A stretch of 64,000 nt of DNA from Galliscardovia ingluviei (GTDB lineage: Bacteria > Actinomycetota > Actinomycetes > Actinomycetales > Bifidobacteriaceae). The translations under genes and the position numbers were made by a program. Below the pieces are notes generated by a model that had not been told where the DNA came from, did no database searches, and saw nothing but the letters and a program-made list of their open reading frames with translations. This document shows positions 57,062 to 64,000 of the stretch, piece by piece (the first letter of the stretch is position 1; the number at the start of each line of letters is the position of its first letter). The DNA lies in contig NZ_BMDH01000001.1 in the NCBI RefSeq assembly GCF_014635685.1, positions 62,001 to 126,000 of the forward strand, in the 5' to 3' direction.

Positions 57062-58378
57062 ATGAGTAAGCGTAGGGCTGTAATGCAGGGTAATGCTACT
57101 ACTACTTCATTATTTGCTTATCCTCAGTATCCAGCTTGGTTGAGTGCTGATACTGCACTTGCTGCAGGGTTGGCGTTGCGTACGCTGGCTTTGAGTTTAC
57201 TGGGATTTGCACTTACTGGCTCTACTTTGCAGGCCGGTTGGCTGGCTACTGGATCTACGATTGTGGGGTTGGCAGCACAAGTTTTTGGTGGCACACTGGT
57301 TGACCGAGTAAATCGTGTGTTTTGTATTGCGCTGAATGCTGGCATTGGTATAGGAATTTGGACTCTAGTTGCACTACTGTGTGCACTGAATATGTTGCCG
57401 TTTTCAGTATTGATGACACTTGCTTGTATCGCTGCTGGTGTGCATGGACTATTTGGTACGGCGACAGATGCTATGCTGCGCTCCATTGTGCCTATAGAGG
57501 CTTATCCTCGCGCTCGCAGTTTGAACGAAGGTCGCGATGCTACAGTAAGTATGCTCGGTGGACCGGTGAGCGGTATGTTGTATAGCATGGCGCCTTGGGT
57601 TCCTTTTGCTGGTTCAGCGGTGTTGTATGCCATAGCTGCAATAAGCTGTTTTCCACTGCGTGCGCAATCTCGTTCGCATGCCCTGCGGGTTGTCACAGAG
57701 CAGGATGATAGTGATGAAATTCATGCCAAAACTGCCGTGCCGCACCATACCAGCTTCATGCACGATATGGTAGAGGGCTGGCAGTGGTCGCTTACAAAAC
57801 CGCGCGTAGTGCTGATAGTAAGTATTGCTGCTCTTGCCAACTTTGGTATCAACGGTGTGCAATACGCCATCGAGCTTGATTTTGTTGCACAAGGTATTAG
57901 TGCTACACGCATTGGCTATATCAGCGGTACGATTGCCTTGGCTATGCTTGTAGGTTCACTGATTGCAGGAAAACTCAGCACTCGCGTGCATGTGGGAGCT
58001 GCTGCCTGCATAAGTTTGATATGGATAGCGGTATGTGGTTTATTGCTGATAGTGGTTCATCAATACTGGTTGATATTGCTGGTAAATGCTGGTTTAGGAC
58101 TGCCTATTGCCATGATGAATGCGACGCTTCTAGGGTTTGTTTTTGCTAAAGCCCCACATCATATGCAAGGTCGTGTGACTGTGACGTTAACTATGCCAGC
58201 ACAAATACTATCTGCAACATGTGGTGCATTAGCTGGTTGGCTGCTTGCCGCATCTTCATATACGGTTGCTATAAGTGTGTTTGCGACGGTATTATGCTGT
58301 GCAGCCGTATTAGCAGCTAGTACTCGCATAGTACGCAACATTCCAAATGCTCAGCAGTGGCGCACCGTGGCACTGTAA
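57062..58378 (+). CDS. Major facilitator superfamily transporter (MFS_3-like)
   Basis: A 438-residue twelve-helix protein; the loop 2-3 motif GGTLVDRVNRVFCIALNAG and RSLNEGRDATVSMLGGPVSG are typical of the enterobactin-exporter/macrolide-efflux-like branch. A hydrophilic loop of about 35 residues divides the two halves. The ATG at 57062 is chosen over the GTG at 57053. It is divergent from the TetR gene, which suggests control by it. Confidence 0.85.
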   Translation: MSKRRAVMQGNATTTSLFAYPQYPAWLSADTALAAGLALRTLALSLLGFALTGSTLQAGWLATGSTIVGLAAQVFGGTLVDRVNRVFCIALNAGIGIGIWTLVALLCALNMLPFSVLMTLACIAAGVHGLFGTATDAMLRSIVPIEAYPRARSLNEGRDATVSMLGGPVSGMLYSMAPWVPFAGSAVLYAIAAISCFPLRAQSRSHALRVVTEQDDSDEIHAKTAVPHHTSFMHDMVEGWQWSLTKPRVVLIVSIAALANFGINGVQYAIELDFVAQGISATRIGYISGTIALAMLVGSLIAGKLSTRVHVGAAACISLIWIAVCGLLLIVVHQYWLILLVNAGLGLPIAMMNATLLGFVFAKAPHHMQGRVTVTLTMPAQILSATCGALAGWLLAASSYTVAISVFATVLCCAAVLAASTRIVRNIPNAQQWRTVAL

Positions 58379-58531
58379 CATCGAATGCCTGAGCGCTGTC
58401 ATGTTATAAGGCACAGTTTGGTAAGTACTTACTTGATAAGCGCAGTAGTTAGCTTTTCCAACGTATAATGTGCGATAGGTAATCAGATAATACAATAATC
58501 AGGCAACAAGATAGGTACGTGGGAGGAGCCA

Positions 58532-59533
58532 ATGAAGGCTATTAGTGCACAATCCATTCATCCAGATAATCCTTTGGCAGGTTTGCAAGTTACACAAATT
58601 GCTGATTTGGATACAGCAAATACATTCGGTCAGCATGGCGCGCGCATACGCATTGCAGCTAATAGTGTGAATCACCACGATATCTGGTCACTGATGGGTG
58701 GGGGGTTAAGCGAACGGCAATTGCCGATGACACTTGGTACTGATGGTGCTGGCGTGCTGGTAGACGCAGGGAGTGGAGTTCCTGGCTGTGCTATAGGCGA
58801 TGAAGTAGTGATATACAGTGTTTTTGGCGCTGATCATGCAGGAGTTGGAGCTGGCGCTCGCCGCACGCTGCCTTCGGAATATTATCCGGGGTTGATGCAG
58901 GAATATGTTGATGTACCATGTGCTCATGTATTTGCTAAGCCGAATAATCTCAGTATGAGTGAGGTGGCGGCACTTGGCACTGGTTGGCTTACTGCATATA
59001 CCATGCTGTTTGAGGCGGCACAAGTCAAACCGGGTGATAGTGTGCTTATTCAAGGGGCAGGCGGATCAGTTGCTACAGCAGCTATTCAGATGGCACATGC
59101 TGCCGGTTTAGAAGTATTAGTAACTTCACGCAGTACAGAGCGTCAGAATCGAGCGTTAGCACTTGGTGCTGATGTGGCAGTGGATAGCGGCGCTCGATTG
59201 CTGCATAAAGTTGATGCTGTACTTGATAGCGTAGGGCAGGCAACGTGGTCACATTCCATAAAAAGTGTGCGACAGGGCGGTACTGTAGTTACCTGTGGCG
59301 CAACAAGTGGAGATCAGCCAGGTGCTGAGCTGACGCGTGTATTTTTCCAAGAGATTCGCGTTCAGGGTGTTACTATGGGCAGCCCTGAGAATTTTGCTCG
59401 TATGCTGCGTTTTGTAGAGCATGCTGATTTGCATCCTGTTATTGATGGTGTTTACGATGTTGATCACGCGTCGGTGGCTTTTGACCGCGTTGTGCAGGGG
59501 AGCATGTTTGGCAATGTAGTTGTGCAATGGTGA
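58532..59533 (+). CDS. Medium-chain dehydrogenase/reductase (zinc-binding/quinone oxidoreductase type)
   Basis: A 333-residue NAD(P)H-dependent oxidoreductase. The N-terminal GroES-like domain has LGTDGAGVLVDAGSGV, and the nucleotide fold has the AXXGXG-like motif IQGAGGSVATAAIQMAHAA. The catalytic-zinc Cys and the four-Cys structural zinc lobe are not evident, so it may be a zinc-free quinone-reductase-like member in spite of the 'zinc-binding dehydrogenase' naming. Strong GGAGG before the ATG. Confidence 0.88.
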   Translation: MKAISAQSIHPDNPLAGLQVTQIADLDTANTFGQHGARIRIAANSVNHHDIWSLMGGGLSERQLPMTLGTDGAGVLVDAGSGVPGCAIGDEVVIYSVFGADHAGVGAGARRTLPSEYYPGLMQEYVDVPCAHVFAKPNNLSMSEVAALGTGWLTAYTMLFEAAQVKPGDSVLIQGAGGSVATAAIQMAHAAGLEVLVTSRSTERQNRALALGADVAVDSGARLLHKVDAVLDSVGQATWSHSIKSVRQGGTVVTCGATSGDQPGAELTRVFFQEIRVQGVTMGSPENFARMLRFVEHADLHPVIDGVYDVDHASVAFDRVVQGSMFGNVVVQW

Positions 59534-59568
59534 CATCATTATGTAATGGTGACATCATTATGTAATGG
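59531..59568 (+). repeat. 19-bp tandem duplication starting at a stop codon
   Basis: Two perfect copies of TGACATCATTATGTAATGG (59531-59549 and 59550-59568); the first three bases are the stop codon of the dehydrogenase gene, and the next unit begins with TAG. Confidence 0.9.
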
Positions 59569-59727
59569 TAGCGCAATTGTGCAATGATGAAGTAGTCTTG
59601 CAATGACGATGTAGTTGTGCGTCTCATTATTTGTGGCACGCTGCGTTCTCGTGTAATGTGCGTCCGCAAGACTTCGTACAGTAGTATTGGTACTTGAATT
59701 ACTTTCAGGCACTGGCAAACCGTCCAC

Positions 59728-59743
59728 TTTGACATAAGTCAAA
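59728..59743. promoter_or_regulatory. Palindrome upstream of purE
   Basis: TTTGAC-ATAA-GTCAAA is a perfect 6-bp inverted repeat ending 19 bases before the purE start. Its TTGACA could be read as a -35, but no -10 lies at the right place; a purine-responsive site is possible. The gap 59534-59762 otherwise holds degenerate CAATG repeats. Confidence 0.35.
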
Positions 59744-59762
59744 CCTTACGTAAAGAGGTAAG

Positions 59763-60260
59763 ATGTCAGAACGTAAGCCACAAGTTGCAGTAGTTATGGG
59801 GTCGTCAAGTGACTGGCCAACCATGGCTCATGCCTGTGAAATCCTCGATCAATTCCATGTCCCTTATATGAAGCAGGTTATTTCTGCTCACCGCACTCCA
59901 GAGCTTATGGCTGAGTTTGCTCATGGTGCGCGTGAGGCAGGATTGCGTGTAATTATTGCTGGCGCGGGTGGGGCAGCGCATTTACCGGGTATGATTGCTG
60001 CACAAACAACATTGCCAGTCATCGGTGTTCCAGTACAGTCACGCGCATTAAGCGGGCTGGATTCTCTACTATCTATTGTGCAAATGCCAGGTGGTATTCC
60101 AGTTGCAACCACAGCTATTGGCAATTCTGGTGCAACAAATGCTGGTTTGCTTGCAGTGAGCATGCTGTCTACTACTGATAGTGAGTTAGCTCAGGCACTT
60201 GAAGACTATCGTGCCGGATTGAAAGACAAAGTGGAGGAATCGAATGCCGAGCTTGTCTGA
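59763..60260 (+). CDS. purE: N5-carboxyaminoimidazole ribonucleotide mutase
   Basis: A 165-residue class I PurE moving the carboxyl group in purine synthesis. Motifs are [19 protein letters not shown], the catalytic His in [11 protein letters not shown], and [15 protein letters not shown]. The end overlaps purK by 17 bases. Confidence 0.96.
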   Translation: MSERKPQVAVVMGSSSDWPTMAHACEILDQFHVPYMKQVISAHRTPELMAEFAHGAREAGLRVIIAGAGGAAHLPGMIAAQTTLPVIGVPVQSRALSGLDSLLSIVQMPGGIPVATTAIGNSGATNAGLLAVSMLSTTDSELAQALEDYRAGLKDKVEESNAELV

Positions 60261-61401
60261 AAGTACACAAGGTAAGATACAAGCATTGCAGCCTGGAGAT
60301 ACGATTGGTATTGTTGGTGGCGGTCAGCTTGGTCGCATGATGGCGCTTGCAGCAAAATATATGGGGTTGCGCATTGGTGTGCTTGATCCTACCCCTGATT
60401 GCCCAACCGCACAGGTTGCAGATTTTCAAATTATTGCCGACTACGATGATCAGGACGCTATTCGGGAATTAGCAGACCGTAGTGATGTGCTGACCTATGA
60501 GTTTGAGAATGTTGATGCGGATGCTTTGGACGCTGTAAGCGATATTGTGGCTATTCCGCAAGGTACGGATTTACTTCGTGTGACACAGAATCGCATTCGT
60601 GAGAAATCGTTTATTAATGGGCTTGGTATTGCAACTGCTCCTTGGCGAGAGGTACATAGTCAAGCTGAAGTTCGCACAGCTGTGAGTGAGCTTGGTCTGC
60701 CTTGTGTGCTCAAAACTGCTGAGGGCGGCTATGATGGACACGGTCAGCTGGTATTGCGCGAAGAAGCTGATTTTGATCGTGTTTGGTCAGACGATAACTT
60801 CCCACAATCTATTGTCGAAGGCTTTGTCGATTTTGCTTTTGAAGCTTCGATTATGGTTTCTGGCGACGGTGATCATTATGTTACGTTCCCAGTAGTACGC
60901 AATGAGCATCGCAATAATATTTTGCACATGACCATAGCGCCTGCTGATGTTGATACTGAAGTTGATGCTATTGCTCATCAATTGGCCACTACGCTTGCAC
61001 AAGGGTTCAAACTGGCGGGAACGTTAGGTATTGAGCTGTTTGTGACCTGCGATGGTCGCGTGTTGGTCAATGAGCTTGCACCTCGTCCGCATAATTCTGC
61101 GCATTACACAATTGAAGCGTGCTCAATTGATCAGTTTGCAGCACATATTCGTGGTATTAGCGGTTGGCCTCTTCCGCAGCCTCGACTACTAGAGCCGGCG
61201 GTTATGGTTAATGTGCTCGGGCAGCATATTCCAGCAGTGCGTGCTGCTGCATTAACTCATGCTGATTGGTTTGTTCATGATTATGGCAAGGCACAGGCTA
61301 AGCATAATCGCAAAATGGGGCATGTTACTGTGCTATGTGGTGATCGCAATCCAGTCGATGTTGCGAGCGAACTTGAGCGCACCGGTATTTGGGAGCAATA
61401 G
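60244..61401 (+). CDS. purK: N5-carboxyaminoimidazole ribonucleotide synthase
   Basis: A 385-residue ATP-grasp enzyme that carboxylates aminoimidazole ribonucleotide using bicarbonate. The N-terminal motif is [23 protein letters not shown]-grasp blocks are [16 protein letters not shown] and [20 protein letters not shown]. Together with PurE it provides the two-step route to CAIR. GGAGGAATCG precedes the ATG within purE. Confidence 0.96.
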   Translation: MPSLSESTQGKIQALQPGDTIGIVGGGQLGRMMALAAKYMGLRIGVLDPTPDCPTAQVADFQIIADYDDQDAIRELADRSDVLTYEFENVDADALDAVSDIVAIPQGTDLLRVTQNRIREKSFINGLGIATAPWREVHSQAEVRTAVSELGLPCVLKTAEGGYDGHGQLVLREEADFDRVWSDDNFPQSIVEGFVDFAFEASIMVSGDGDHYVTFPVVRNEHRNNILHMTIAPADVDTEVDAIAHQLATTLAQGFKLAGTLGIELFVTCDGRVLVNELAPRPHNSAHYTIEACSIDQFAAHIRGISGWPLPQPRLLEPAVMVNVLGQHIPAVRAAALTHADWFVHDYGKAQAKHNRKMGHVTVLCGDRNPVDVASELERTGIWEQ

Positions 61402-61440
61402 CTGCCTAGTGCGGATATCATCGTGCTAGTAATACGTATG

Positions 61441-61478
61441 AGGCTGCAACGCTTGAGTTGCAGCCTTTTCTTATTTTT
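61441..61478 (+). terminator. Terminator after purK
   Basis: A perfect 10-bp stem AGGCTGCAAC/GTTGCAGCCT with a 6-base loop is followed by TTTCTTATTTTT. Confidence 0.92.
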
Positions 61479-61783
61479 GGGATTTGGTAGTGGTTGGGTG
61501 GTTGAATGCTTGAACTGTGTTTTGTATGTTTAGGCTAGTAACTTATACATGCTGAATTTTTCAGAAGAACTTTCAAACCTTAATTGCTATAAACCAAAAT
61601 CATGACGTAAATACATGCAAGTGCACACCATATTGGTGTTATTGCTATCGATATCTGACGATTGTATTGCAAAGCAAAAAGAAAGCATGATATGCGAACG
61701 ACGCTGTTCGTATAGATGCTCATTCACTGATATTTGTTTATCTATACATAACAATAGCCATATGCTATTGGAGTGAGTGAGAT

Positions 61784-61906
61784 CTAGCGCTGGTTGGCGA
61801 TGTCAAGAGCGTTTTCAATAACACGCTCATTAGCACCTGCGTTAGAAATCATCATAGATGCACCGGAAAGAGAAAGTCCGCGAAGAATTGCCTTCTTAAT
61901 ATTCAT
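61784..61906 (-). CDS. Small peptide A, 40 residues, unknown
   Basis: A short reading frame with AAGGAG seven bases before its ATG. The product starts MNIKKAILRGLSLSGASMM and ends VIENALDIANQR. It has a basic N-terminus, a small-residue middle part, an amphipathic-looking C-terminal helix and no Cys. It is similar in length, first residues (MN-I/L-K) and C-terminal pattern to peptide B just upstream, so the two are probably paralogues. No known family is recognised; a secreted signal, toxin-like or bacteriocin-like peptide is conceivable. Confidence 0.6.
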   Translation of the reverse strand: MNIKKAILRGLSLSGASMMISNAGANERVIENALDIANQR

Positions 61907-61964
61907 TTTGTACTCCTTGTTATTTGTAATTTAGATTTTTGTATGGTTAGTTTTAGTTTTAGCT

Positions 61965-62081
61965 TTAGCGCTTTTCGGTTTCACGCAATGTGTCGATAAG
62001 TGCCTGTGCGACAGCTGGTGAGCTGGTCTGAGACAGAGTGTACAAAGTTGCGCTGCGAATGAATGCTTGCTTGAGATTCAT
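61965..62081 (-). CDS. Small peptide B, 38 residues, unknown
   Basis: A short frame with AAAGGA before its ATG. The product starts MNLKQAFIRSATLYTLSQ and ends ALIDTLRETEKR. It lies 58 bases upstream of peptide A on the same strand and resembles it. A promoter can be drawn on the minus strand with -35 TTGCGC (62149-62144) and -10 TATAGT (62126-62121), 17 bases apart, and the -35 lies inside the TTGCGCAA element. The RBS, promoter and paralogous neighbour make it a real gene in my view; function unknown. Confidence 0.6.
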   Translation of the reverse strand: MNLKQAFIRSATLYTLSQTSSPAVAQALIDTLRETEKR

Positions 62082-62141
62082 TGTTGTTCCTTTCTTGTGT
62101 ATTTCTTCCTGACGATTATTACTATAGCGCAACCACAAGAT

Positions 62142-62161
62142 TTGCGCAAGCGTTTGTGCAA
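62142..62161. promoter_or_regulatory. TTGCGCAA direct-repeat element, site 1
   Basis: TTGCGCAA-GCGT-TTGTGCAA: two half-elements 12 bases apart (one turn-plus), each nearly a palindrome. It covers the proposed -35 box of the small-peptide promoter. Confidence 0.6.
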
Positions 62162-62344
62162 AGTACTTACCGGTTGGTTGGTACTATTGATGTTTACGGC
62201 GTGTCGTATATAGAATTGTTGAAATATATGGGTTCTATTTATGAATATAAGATGAACTACAATAAACATGGCAGTGAGATACTGGAGAAAATGAGCTGTT
62301 AATTACTTCACAAATACTTCTATTTAATAGTGGGTTATCAGTAA

Positions 62345-62364
62345 TTGCGCAATCGTTTGCGCAA
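62345..62364. promoter_or_regulatory. TTGCGCAA direct-repeat element, site 2
   Basis: TTGCGCAA-TCGT-TTGCGCAA has the same layout as site 1, 203 bases away. On the minus strand its second TTGCGC stands 17 bases before TATTAA, again promoter-like. A further single TTGTGCAA is at 62399-62406. The stretch 62165-62340 has no gene I can support. Confidence 0.6.
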
Positions 62365-62439
62365 CATGAGTATGGAAACGAAATATTGAAGTACGAGTTT
62401 GTGCAAGCTTCTGCAGTTCGATAATACAGTTCAACGGTC

Positions 62440-62467
62440 TTGTATCAAACTGATAAATGTTTATAAT
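62440..62467 (+). promoter_or_regulatory. Promoter of the zur-like gene
   Basis: -35 TTGTAT (62440-62445) and -10 TATAAT (62462-62467) are 16 bases apart. Transcription would begin near 62474, downstream of the ATG at 62457, which favours the GTG start at 62505. Confidence 0.6.
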
Positions 62468-62504
62468 CTCAAGTAGTACAAGACGATTGATAAGGGTGAG
62501 TGTA

Positions 62505-62939
62505 GTGGCGGAACGTAAAGGGAATACAACATCTCCATCAAATACTAGCGTTGGATCATCGAGAACAACTGCTCAAAAAACAGCAATACATAATCAACTG
62601 CGTCAAACACAAGACTTTATTTCGGCTCAAGAACTCCATAAACAATTGCAAGAACAAGGCATACGCATCGGCTTGGCGACGGTGTATCGTCAGCTCAATG
62701 CGTTAGCTGCAAGTGGTCATGCGGATACTTTGCGCATGGGTGGAGAGCAGCTGTTTCGAGATTGCGCAGAGCGCTCTCCGGAACATCACCATCATTTAGT
62801 GTGCGAACAATGTGGTAAAACGGTAGATATAGAGCCGCCTGAGGAGCAATGGTTTACTCAAGTGGCACAGCATCATGGGTTCAAAGTGCGTACGCATGTT
62901 ATAGAAATATTTGGTATATGCCAAGAGTGCGCACAATAG
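62505..62939 (+). CDS. zur: Fur-family regulator, Zur (FurB) type
   Basis: A 144-residue metal-sensing repressor. The winged helix contains FISAQELHKQLQ and IGLATVYRQLNALAASGHAD. The metal segments are EHHHHLVCEQCGKTVDIEPP and the C-terminal CQECA, giving the structural four-Cys zinc site. The HHHHLVCxxCGxTV-EPP arrangement is closest to actinobacterial FurB/Zur, so zinc is the likely signal (inference). The GTG at 62505 follows AAGGGTGAG and lies downstream of the promoter. Confidence 0.88.
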   Translation: MAERKGNTTSPSNTSVGSSRTTAQKTAIHNQLRQTQDFISAQELHKQLQEQGIRIGLATVYRQLNALAASGHADTLRMGGEQLFRDCAERSPEHHHHLVCEQCGKTVDIEPPEEQWFTQVAQHHGFKVRTHVIEIFGICQECAQ

Positions 62940-63047
62940 TGTATTTGCGTATGGTAGAAATACGGTAGAAGTAGTGCTTAGTGTTCTTTGGTGATAGTGT
63001 TAAGGCGCTAGGAAGAGTGTATTTATAACATAAGCAATTGAGGCAAT

Positions 63048-64000
63048 ATGGCACTGACGCAACGCGAAGAAGAAATATTGGCATGCATTGAGCAAAATCC
63101 AATGATTTCGCAACAGGAGCTTGCATCCATGCTTGGTATTACTCGTTCTGGTACTGCAGCACATATTTTTAATCTGATGCGCAAAGGATATATTCAAGGT
63201 AAGGGGTATATCGTCTCTCCAGCGCAGTATGTTGCCGTTGTTGGTGGTGTAAATATTGATATTCATGGTATGGCCAGTGAACACGTAGTGGGCTTAAGTT
63301 CAAATGTCGGGCATTTGGTTACTTCTGTTGGTGGTATTGCACGCAATGTTGCCTACAATTTAACAAGTTTTGGGATTAAGAATTATCTTGTGGCACTGTA
63401 CGGCGATGATGCCAATGGTAAATTATTTAAGGAAGATGCGCGGCATCACAATATTGATATTACTCGATCGTTGCAGGTGCATGATAAAGCCAGTCAGTAT
63501 CTATCGGTGGTTTCCGCTAGTGGAGAGCAGATTGTAGCGCTTGATGATATGGGGATTAGTTCGGGGATTACTCCTCAGTTTCTTCAGCAACGGTTAGGGT
63601 TGTTTACCCAAGCTGCGATCACTGTACTTGATACCAGTCTTTCGCAGGAAGCCATTGCATGGTTGTGTGAGCATGTGCATAAGCCAATATATGCGCGTGT
63701 AGTTTCTGTTAATAAGGCACAGCGATTAGTTTCGGTGCTTGACCGTATTGATACGTTAGTGTTAGCAGCTACAGAAGCGCAGCTTGTTTCTGGTATTGAT
63801 GTGCGCAGTGTAGATGATGCTGTGCAGTGTGTACGCGTGCTGTGTGAAGCTGGTGTACGCACAGTAGCGCTATTGCTTAATGCAAGCACTGCTGTTTTTG
63901 CTCAAGAACATGAAGTATGGTTGGCTCGTATTCCTGAGGAATTGCTCGGAAAGCATTTAAGTAATGGTGCGCCGACTGCAATATTGAGTACATTAGCATG
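63048..64000 (+). CDS. HTH plus PfkB-type carbohydrate kinase-like protein, 5' part
   Basis: The frame starts at ATG 63048 after TGAGG and remains open to the window edge (317 codons). Residues 1-60 are a winged helix-turn-helix (QREEEILACIEQNPMISQQE, LGITRSGTAAHIFNLMRKGY). A PfkB-family fold follows: YVAVVGGVNIDIHGMA, and the sugar site SVGGIARNVAYNLTSFG. This architecture is known from pseudouridine-kinase-like proteins. Near the edge, where the catalytic GAGD motif is expected, NGAPTAILSTLA is seen, without the Asp, so the kinase may be inactive; the missing C-terminus limits this reading. Confidence 0.85.
   Translation, partial: MALTQREEEILACIEQNPMISQQELASMLGITRSGTAAHIFNLMRKGYIQGKGYIVSPAQYVAVVGGVNIDIHGMASEHVVGLSSNVGHLVTSVGGIARNVAYNLTSFGIKNYLVALYGDDANGKLFKEDARHHNIDITRSLQVHDKASQYLSVVSASGEQIVALDDMGISSGITPQFLQQRLGLFTQAAITVLDTSLSQEAIAWLCEHVHKPIYARVVSVNKAQRLVSVLDRIDTLVLAATEAQLVSGIDVRSVDDAVQCVRVLCEAGVRTVALLLNASTAVFAQEHEVWLARIPEELLGKHLSNGAPTAILSTLA

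Noticed and set aside
59534-59762. Direct repeats before purE as a CRISPR array
   Set aside because: Only two adjacent 19-bp copies without spacers; this is a simple tandem duplication. No CRISPR array was seen anywhere in the window.
62078-62269. 63-codon minus-strand frame overlapping the small-peptide B start
   Set aside because: No RBS, composition like random sequence, and it covers the promoter and repeat element of the peptide genes.

Overview
The window is a chromosomal segment of a Gram-positive actinobacterium, most likely a low-GC member of the Bifidobacteriaceae. I infer this from gene content and order: prfB-ftsE-ftsX-CHAP hydrolase-smpB in one block, an M13 PepO-like peptidase, GH42, GH51 and GH31 glycosidases each next to ABC sugar transporters, LacI regulators, an actinobacterial DapD, a class I lyase LuxS and an oleate hydratase. 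Base composition is clearly lower than in typical Bifidobacterium, so a Gardnerella/Alloscardovia-like genus is my guess; there is no 16S gene here to decide it.

Layout. 1-4645: tail of a sugar-binding protein, two permeases and a GH31 glycosidase. 4868-11327: a second-type SSB, PepO, methionine aminopeptidase, citrate synthase and DapD. 11531-17191: RF2, the FtsE/FtsX division ABC complex, its probable secreted CHAP amidase partner, and SmpB. 17299-20122: an amino-acid ABC importer. 20291-23002: GlmS and a pseudouridine synthase. 23120-30379: a LacI repressor, two permeases, a GH42 beta-galactosidase and a lipoprotein binding protein, with palindromic operator candidates at both promoters. 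30732-36924: an ABC exporter followed by a compact AT-rich cluster that encodes what I read as an AS-48/circularin-type circular bacteriocin, with a SpoIIM/DUF95 protein, three more membrane proteins and an ABC ATPase. 37-44.4 kb: GH51 arabinofuranosidase, then a minus-strand run coaBC-coaX-panG-panB-panC-panD that would build pantothenate and carry it to 4'-phosphopantetheine. 44.5-53.3 kb: LuxS, an amino-acid permease, alanine racemase, Dgt, DnaG and an MFS transporter. 53.3-59.6 kb: tRNA-Arg(UCU), a DUF3800-like protein, oleate hydratase with a TetR regulator, an MFS transporter and a zinc-type dehydrogenase. 59.7-61.4 kb: PurE/PurK. 61.4-64 kb: a 1.1-kb stretch with two unannotated small related peptides on the minus strand and repeated TTGCGCAA elements, then a Zur-like regulator and the start of an HTH-PfkB protein.

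The most exciting locus is the circular bacteriocin cluster. It is flanked by two near-identical 26-bp copies of the 3' end of the GH51 gene: one belongs to the intact gene, the other is a ten-codon relic upstream of the bacteriocin gene. This suggests insertion or recombination at a glycosidase gene end. The second candidate for something undescribed is the pair of about 40-residue peptides at 61784-62081 with their TTGCGCAA direct-repeat promoter element.

Coordinates and starts were worked out by eye; similarity statements rest on remembered family motifs, not on searches.
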